DNA of 64,000 nucleotides, from the NCBI GenBank assembly GCA_938003685.1, contig CALKXT010000041.1, forward strand, positions 1 through 64,000, read 5' to 3'. Shown one piece after another: positions 58,271 to 64,000 of this stretch. Each line of letters starts with the position of its first letter. Within the stretch, counting starts at the first letter, position 1. Origin of the DNA: an uncultured Sulfitobacter sp. (lineage in GTDB: Bacteria; Pseudomonadota; Alphaproteobacteria; Rhodobacterales; Rhodobacteraceae). The notes beneath the pieces are model-generated. The model ran no database searches, had not been told where the DNA came from, and saw only the letters and a list, made by a program, of their open reading frames with translations. Made by a program: the position numbers and the translations under genes.

Positions 58271-58435
58271 ATGGTCATCAAAGTTGTTCTACTGTTCATG
58301 GTGTTTATGGGCGTTCTGGCGTGGTTTGGAAAAATGCACTGGCTGGGCTCAAAACGATTGAGCCAAACAAAATGTGATGCGTGTGGACGTTACCGCATTG
58401 GCAAAGGTCCCTGTAATTGTAAGGGAAAACATTAA
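58271..58435 (+). CDS. Small membrane-anchored four-cysteine protein (54 aa)
   Basis: MVIKVVLLFMVFMGVLAWFGKMHWLGSKRLSQTKCDACGRYRIGKGPCNCKGKH; stop overlaps the next ATG (TAATG); one TM plus CxxC...CxC; not in the ORF track. Confidence 0.65.
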   Translation: MVIKVVLLFMVFMGVLAWFGKMHWLGSKRLSQTKCDACGRYRIGKGPCNCKGKH

Positions 58436-59385
58436 TGTTAATGCCTTGGGTGCTGTCCGGTTTGGGGTTGCTGATCTTGTTGTTTGCAGGGGATGCGCTG
58501 GTCAAAGGGGCGGTTAATCTGTCGCTGCGTTTGGGTGTACCTGCGTTGATCGTCAGCCTGACAATTGTGGCTTTTGGCACTTCTGCACCCGAATTGTTGA
58601 TCGCTATTAAAGCGATTTTAGACAATGCACCCGGCCTCGCAATGGGCAATGTCGTGGGGTCGAACACGGCTAACATTCTGCTGGTTTTGGGTATTCCCGC
58701 ACTGCTGGCGACGATGCACACCTCGGAATGTAATACGCGCAAATCCTATAACTACATGCTGTCGGCCAGCATTCTGTTTATAGCACTGGCGTTTCGCGGC
58801 GTTTTTGATTGGATTGCGGGGTTGGTTTTACTTGGGGCATTGACCTATGTGCTTGCCGATCAGTTCCGTGAGGCAAAAAACCACCGTCGTGCCTGCAAGG
58901 GCGACGACGCCGAAGACCTCGAAGGTGCGGACCCGAATATGCCGGGATGGCGGATTGCTGTGTTTCTTGTGTTGGGTTTGATTGGCCTACCATTGGGCGC
59001 AAGCCTGTTGGTGGATAATGCGACAATCATCGCGCGTGCTTACGGGGTAAGTGATACTGTCATTGGCTTGACGCTGGTGGCGATTGGCACCTCACTGCCA
59101 GAACTTGCAACGACTGTGATGGCGGCTTTGCGCAGGCAAGCGGATGTGGCACTAGGCAATGTCATTGGGTCAAACATGTTTAACCTTCTGGCAATCATTG
59201 GCATCGCCAGCCTTGTTGGGCCAATTGAGGTGGATCCAGAATTCCTCAAGTTTGATCTGTGGGTCATGTTGGGGGCGTCGCTGTTGTTGATCCCTTTTGT
59301 TTATTTTCGCCGCGATATCACACGCGGCTGGGGTATCGCCCTGAGCGCGCTATATGCGCTGTATATGATTGTCGTTCTTATCTAA
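58435..59385 (+). CDS. Calcium/sodium antiporter (CaCA family)
   Basis: Two alpha repeats: IVAFGTSAPELLIAIKAIL...GNVVGSNTANILLVLG and LVAIGTSLPELATTVMAAL...GNVIGSNMFNLLAIIG. Confidence 0.93.
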   Translation: MLMPWVLSGLGLLILLFAGDALVKGAVNLSLRLGVPALIVSLTIVAFGTSAPELLIAIKAILDNAPGLAMGNVVGSNTANILLVLGIPALLATMHTSECNTRKSYNYMLSASILFIALAFRGVFDWIAGLVLLGALTYVLADQFREAKNHRRACKGDDAEDLEGADPNMPGWRIAVFLVLGLIGLPLGASLLVDNATIIARAYGVSDTVIGLTLVAIGTSLPELATTVMAALRRQADVALGNVIGSNMFNLLAIIGIASLVGPIEVDPEFLKFDLWVMLGASLLLIPFVYFRRDITRGWGIALSALYALYMIVVLI

Positions 59386-59398
59386 GGAGGCCTTTGCG

Positions 59399-60178
59399 AT
59401 GGGATGTGCATTGGTAACAGGGGCCGGGCAACGTCTGGGGCGCGCAATGGCGCTGTATCTTGGCGCGCGCGGGTATGATGTGGCGGTGCATTACGCGAAC
59501 TCCGCTGATGGTGCCCATGACGTTGTTACGCAACTGAATGCGATGGGTCGCAATGCCGTCGCCTTGCAAGCTGACTTGTTAGATGAAGATGCCAGTCAGG
59601 CATTGTTACCGAAGGCGGCTGCCGCATTGGGGAATAATATTACCTGCTTGATCAATAATGCCTCGATCTTTGAATATGACAACGTCGCAAGTGCTACGCG
59701 TGCAAGTTGGGACAAGCATATGGGCAGTAACTTACGTACGCCCTTTGTGTTGACGCAGGCCATGGCGGCACAAGGCCTCGACGCTGAGATGGATGATATG
59801 GGTGAACCCCGTGCAACGGGGTTGATCGTTAACATGATTGATCAACGGGTGCGCAAACTGACCCCAGAATTCATGACCTATACGTTGGCTAAAATGGGTC
59901 TTTGGGCGATGACGCAGACGACGGCGCGTGCCCTAAGCCCGGCGATCCGAGTCAATGCCATTGGACCGGGTCCAACACTGCAAGGTGGGCGTCAAACGGA
60001 TGATCATTTTGAAGCGCAGCGGCGTAGTACTGTCTTGGGACGTGGCTCAAATCCAGATGATATCACTGCTGCTCTGGGCTATTTTTTGGATGCACCGGCA
60101 GTGACAGGTCAGTTGCTTTGCGTGGATGGTGGTCAGCATTTGGGGTGGCAGACTCCTGATGTGTTAGGTGTTGAGTGA
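59399..60178 (+). CDS. SDR family oxidoreductase
   Basis: ALVTGAGQRLGRAMALYLG, LINNASIFEYD, YTLAKMGLWAMTQTTARAL, INAIGPGPTL. Confidence 0.92.
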   Translation: MGCALVTGAGQRLGRAMALYLGARGYDVAVHYANSADGAHDVVTQLNAMGRNAVALQADLLDEDASQALLPKAAAALGNNITCLINNASIFEYDNVASATRASWDKHMGSNLRTPFVLTQAMAAQGLDAEMDDMGEPRATGLIVNMIDQRVRKLTPEFMTYTLAKMGLWAMTQTTARALSPAIRVNAIGPGPTLQGGRQTDDHFEAQRRSTVLGRGSNPDDITAALGYFLDAPAVTGQLLCVDGGQHLGWQTPDVLGVE

Positions 60179-60466
60179 TGCTGCGGTGCAGCGCAAGTTC
60201 TGCACTGCGTTCACAATTGTTACGAAAGCGTTACTAAAAGCCCTTTGTTTTCAGTTGGTTGGTCAAATAATAAAATATTATTATTTAAAAACAATAAGGT
60301 AAGATAGTGCCTAAAAAATAGGCAAATCAGCGAAAGGTGCCAAAAGTAACAGTTTTTTCGACTAGGCCATAAGTTATAGTCAGAGTTATCCACAGGTTTC
60401 GTGGACATGTTAAACCTTGTCGTAGATGCCGCTATGTTGCAGCAAAGCAGAGAATCAAGAGATCAG

Positions 60467-62332
60467 ATGAGTACGCCGCCAGACATTCCGCCACAGGGCC
60501 ATGAGGTAATTCAAGGTTATCTCAAGACCATTGATTCATCACCGGGGGTTTACCGGATGTTGGATGTGGAAAGTCGTGTTTTGTATGTGGGAAAGGCGCG
60601 CAATTTGCGCGCACGGGTCAGCAACTATGCGCGACCCTCAGGACATTCCGGGCGTATTTCCCGGATGATCGCGGCGACCACGTCGATGATGTTTCTGACA
60701 ACCAAAACCGAGACCGAAGCACTGCTGCTTGAGCAAAACCTGATCAAGCAGTTGAAGCCGAAATTTAACGTATTGTTACGTGATGATAAAAGCTTTCCCA
60801 ACATTCTTGTGACCGCAGAAGATAACTTTGCTCAGATTAAAAAACATCGTGGCGCGAAAAAAGAGAAGGGCAGCTATTATGGTCCCTTTGCCAGTGCGGG
60901 GGCCGTGAACCGTACATTGAACCAATTACAGCGGGTGTTTTTGTTACGTGACTGTTCAAACTCGATGTTCGACAGCCGCACACGACCTTGTTTGCAACAT
61001 CAAATTAAACGGTGTTCGGCCCCCTGTGTCGGTAAGATTTCGAAAGAAGATTATGCTCAGACGGTAAAGGATGCAGAGCGGTTTTTATCTGGCAAAACCA
61101 CCGATATTCAGGCGCGATTGGCGGGCGATATGGCCCGCGCATCAGAAGAGATGGAGTTTGAACGCGCTGCCGCATTGCGCGACCGGATCAAGGCATTGAC
61201 CCAAGTGCAAACAGCGCAAGGCATCAATCCTAAAGGCGTATCAGAAGCGGATATCATCGCCTTGCACATGGACAGTGGGCAGGCTTGCGTTCAGGTGTTT
61301 TTCATCCGCGCCAATCAAAACTGGGGCAATCGCGATTATTATCCGCGCGTCGGTGCCGATGTGGACGCTGCCGAGGTATTGGAAGCGTTTATTGGTCAGT
61401 TCTATGACAACCGCGATCCGCCTCGACAGCTGATCCTATCCAATGAGATTGAAAATCCTGATCTGATGGCGGATGCGCTGACTGGCAAGATCGGCCGCAA
61501 GGTCGAATTGCTGGTCCCACAGCGCGGCGAAAAAGCGGAATTGGTGGACGGTGCATTGCGTAATGCCCGCGAGTCTTTGGCCCGTAAAATGGCTGAAAGC
61601 GCCACGCAAACCCGATTGCTGAAAGGGCTGGAAGAGGCGTTTGAATTGCCCGCACCCCCAACACGCATTGAGGTTTATGACAACAGTCACATTCAAGGTA
61701 CCAATGCGGTCGGTGGGATGATCGTCGCGGGCGCGGATGGGTTGATGAAAAACCAATACCGCAAATTCAATATTCGCGGCGAAGACCTAACACCGGGTGA
61801 TGACTTTGGGATGATGAAAGAAGTGCTGACGCGGCGGTTCAAACGCTTGCTCAAGGAAGACCCCGAACGTACGAGTGGGACATGGCCAGACCTGCTGTTG
61901 ATTGATGGCGGTGCTGGGCAGGTGAGCGCGGTGGCCTCAATTATGCGCGAATACGGGGTCGAAGATATCCCAATGATCGGCGTTGCTAAAGGTGTGGACC
62001 GGGACGCAGGCAAGGAAGAGTTCCACCGCGTCGGCAAACGGGTGATGGCGCTGCGGCATAATGATCCGGTACTGTATTTCGTACAGCGGTTGCGCGATGA
62101 GGCGCACCGTTTTGCGATCGGCACACACCGGGCAAAACGTGCCAAAGCCGTGGGTGCGACCCCATTGGATGAGGTGGCAGGCGTCGGTGCTGCCCGCAAA
62201 CGCGCGTTGCTTGCTCATTTTGGGTCAGCAAAGGCCGTGGGGCGTGCCAATTTGAGTGATCTTAAAGCGGTTGATGGTGTGTCAGATGCCCTTGCTGAGA
62301 CAATTTATGCCTATTTCCACGAACGTGGCTGA
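60467..62332 (+). CDS. uvrC: Excinuclease ABC subunit C
   Basis: GIY-YIG SSPGVYRMLDVESRVLYVGKARNLRARVSNY; EVYDNSHIQGTNAVGGMIV; DLLLIDGGAGQVSA; C-terminal HhH. Start chosen at MSTPPD (the ORF is open from 60401). Confidence 0.95.
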   Translation: MSTPPDIPPQGHEVIQGYLKTIDSSPGVYRMLDVESRVLYVGKARNLRARVSNYARPSGHSGRISRMIAATTSMMFLTTKTETEALLLEQNLIKQLKPKFNVLLRDDKSFPNILVTAEDNFAQIKKHRGAKKEKGSYYGPFASAGAVNRTLNQLQRVFLLRDCSNSMFDSRTRPCLQHQIKRCSAPCVGKISKEDYAQTVKDAERFLSGKTTDIQARLAGDMARASEEMEFERAAALRDRIKALTQVQTAQGINPKGVSEADIIALHMDSGQACVQVFFIRANQNWGNRDYYPRVGADVDAAEVLEAFIGQFYDNRDPPRQLILSNEIENPDLMADALTGKIGRKVELLVPQRGEKAELVDGALRNARESLARKMAESATQTRLLKGLEEAFELPAPPTRIEVYDNSHIQGTNAVGGMIVAGADGLMKNQYRKFNIRGEDLTPGDDFGMMKEVLTRRFKRLLKEDPERTSGTWPDLLLIDGGAGQVSAVASIMREYGVEDIPMIGVAKGVDRDAGKEEFHRVGKRVMALRHNDPVLYFVQRLRDEAHRFAIGTHRAKRAKAVGATPLDEVAGVGAARKRALLAHFGSAKAVGRANLSDLKAVDGVSDALAETIYAYFHERG

Positions 62333-62419
62333 AGCGGTGTTAGGCGGTTTACCTGCGCGAAAAATGAATGCTGTGCGATGGCGCTTTTACGTCAAGGTGG
62401 GGCGTAGTAAGGTAATTTT

Positions 62420-63085
62420 ATGAGATGGAACCTACCGAATATCCTGACGCTTTTACGTCTTGTCGCCGCACCCAGTGTGGCGCTGATGTTCCTTTATTTT
62501 ACAAGGCCTTATGCGGATTGGTTTGCGCTAATTCTATTCGTGACTGCGTCAATCACCGATTGGTTGGACGGCTATTTGGCGCGCGCGTGGAAACAAGAAA
62601 CCAAGCTGGGCGCGATGTTGGATCCAATTGCTGACAAGGCGATGGTGGTGATTGCGTTGATGGTGATCATTGGGTTTTCCAGTTGGTCGCCTTGGCTGGT
62701 CTTGCCTGCGACAGTGATCTTGTTCCGTGAGGTTTTTGTTTCAGGCCTGCGCGAATATTTGGGCGATGTGGCGGGGACGTTGAAAGTAACAAAACTCGCC
62801 AAGTGGAAGACCACATTGCAGATGGTCGCGATTGCGGTGCTATTTTCGCAAGGTGTATTTGAACACTATCTTGGCATGTCAGTCTTTGGCATGGACCAAG
62901 ACATGATTGGTGCGATCCTGAATGGGGTCGAAGAAGACGTTTTGGGCTTGAACTGGAAGCTGGCAGGCATGGAATGGTCTGGGCTTATTGGGCTGGGATT
63001 GTTGTGGATTGCAGCGGCTCTGACTGCGATTACCGGCATGGATTACCTGCTGAAAGCACTGCCACATTTGCGTGAGGGCCGGTGA
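62420..63085 (+). CDS. pgsA: CDP-diacylglycerol-glycerol-3-phosphate 3-phosphatidyltransferase
   Basis: WNLPNILTLLRLVAAPSV; CDP-OH motif DWLDGYLARAWKQETKLGAMLDPIADK. Confidence 0.95.
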   Translation: MRWNLPNILTLLRLVAAPSVALMFLYFTRPYADWFALILFVTASITDWLDGYLARAWKQETKLGAMLDPIADKAMVVIALMVIIGFSSWSPWLVLPATVILFREVFVSGLREYLGDVAGTLKVTKLAKWKTTLQMVAIAVLFSQGVFEHYLGMSVFGMDQDMIGAILNGVEEDVLGLNWKLAGMEWSGLIGLGLLWIAAALTAITGMDYLLKALPHLREGR

Positions 63086-63330
63086 TGGATGTTTTATATT
63101 TCGCTTGGGTACGCGAACGTATCGGTGTGCCGCGCGAAGTTGTCGAGACCGAGGCGCTGACAGTGAATGATTTGATTGCAGAGTTGCGCGCGCGTGAGGA
63201 TCGTTATGATCTGGCGTTTTCAGATTTATCTGCATTGCGGGTTGCTGTTGATCAAAAGCTGGCTGATTTTGATACACCGCTGAAGGGCGTTCGAGAGATT
63301 GCATTTTTCCCGCCCATGACGGGTGGCTGA
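63082..63330 (+). CDS. moaD: Molybdopterin converting factor subunit 1
   Basis: Ubiquitin-like, C-terminal FFPPMTGG. Confidence 0.94.
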   Translation: MMDVLYFAWVRERIGVPREVVETEALTVNDLIAELRAREDRYDLAFSDLSALRVAVDQKLADFDTPLKGVREIAFFPPMTGG

Positions 63331-63333
63331 CCC

Positions 63334-63777
63334 GTGCGCGTATCTGTGCAGGAAGCAGTGTTTGATCTAGGGGCTGAAACCACCGCGTTTGCCCAGGGCC
63401 ATAGCGATATGGGGGCTATTGTCACCTTTACAGGCGTGGTGCGTGATTTGCCCGATGACCCTTTGCAAGTGATGGAGATTGAGCATTATCCAGGCATGAC
63501 AGAGGCCGCGCTGCAAGAGATGGCACAGACCGCTATTACGCGGTTCACTCTGGGGGATGTGCTGGTGATCCACCGCTTTGGCGCGCTAAAGCCGGGTGAG
63601 ATGATCATGATGGTCGCCACTGCGGCGCGACACCGCAAGGATGCGTTTGAGGGTGCCGAATTCTTGATGGATTATCTGAAATCACGCGCGCCATTTTGGA
63701 AACGCGAAATTACCGCTACGAGTGCTGATTGGGTTGCTTCCAAAGAGGAAGACGAAGCCGCGTTGAAGCGCTGGTAA
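63334..63777 (+). CDS. moaE: Molybdopterin synthase catalytic subunit
   Basis: GAIVTFTGVVRD, EIEHYPGMTEAAL, HRFGALKPGE, WKRE. Confidence 0.95.
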   Translation: MRVSVQEAVFDLGAETTAFAQGHSDMGAIVTFTGVVRDLPDDPLQVMEIEHYPGMTEAALQEMAQTAITRFTLGDVLVIHRFGALKPGEMIMMVATAARHRKDAFEGAEFLMDYLKSRAPFWKREITATSADWVASKEEDEAALKRW

Positions 63778-63870
63778 TAGTAGCTGATCAATCCATTGAT
63801 GTGGATCAAGGCAGACATAGACGGCAAAATCTAAAGTAGTCCCCGAACTTAAACTGGAGGGACGAACACG

Positions 63871-64000
63871 ATGTTTAAACATATTGTCGTTGGATTTGAC
63901 GGATCTGAGCATTCGGAAAATGCGTTGCGGATTGCCTGTGACATTGCCGCGAAATACGGTGCAGAAGTGCATGTATCGCATACGCCCAAACACGAAACCG
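63871..64000 (+). CDS. Universal stress protein (UspA family), 3' truncated by window edge
   Basis: MFKHIVVGFDGSEHSENALRIACDIAAKYGAEVHVSHTPKHET. Confidence 0.88.
   Translation, partial: MFKHIVVGFDGSEHSENALRIACDIAAKYGAEVHVSHTPKHET

Noticed and set aside
60240-60400. Chromosomal origin of replication
   Set aside because: Only one clear DnaA box was seen, and the typical neighbours (dnaA, hemE, parAB, gidAB) are absent.
1-64000. CRISPR arrays, insertion sequences or prophage
   Set aside because: No regularly spaced repeats, transposases, cas or phage structural genes were found on reading.

Overview
This 64 kb window is from an alphaproteobacterium, probably Rhodobacteraceae/Roseobacter-like judging by gene content. 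It is almost fully coding. Housekeeping and metabolic blocks are: a partial FAD oxidoreductase, a histidine kinase, tRNA-Arg(ACG), a TPP-riboswitch-controlled thiamine salvage operon (thiM-thiE-thiD-thiY-tenA) with a decayed ABC permease/ATPase pair, degP, a two-component system, cydAB plus an unannotated 36-aa DUF2474/CydX-like ORF, an ABC transporter, an S49 peptidase, a Ca/Na antiporter, uvrC, pgsA, moaD/moaE, and a partial universal stress protein gene. The main finding is at 13.1-27.0 kb. A 'split VioB/RebD-like' gene set (two VioB-N-terminal-like paralogs, a stand-alone VioB-C-terminal-like ferritin-like protein, a secreted c-type cytochrome and a small CxxCH-less cytochrome-like protein) runs directly into a complete ebo/edb cluster (eboD-eboE-eboC, eboF, eboA-eboB). 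EboD here carries an extra N-terminal DedA/VTT-type membrane domain. No violacein or rebeccamycin tailoring or L-Trp oxidase genes are present, so I infer an undescribed oxidative-coupling and export pathway, possibly analogous to scytonemin. A surface-glycan region (about 27.8-45.5 kb) follows, with glycosyltransferases, a GH18-like/NodB/GT2 fusion whose GH18 motif is degenerate, a Tat-exported DUF3131-like protein and four consecutive sulfotransferases. All family assignments come from reading motifs by eye. No database search was run.
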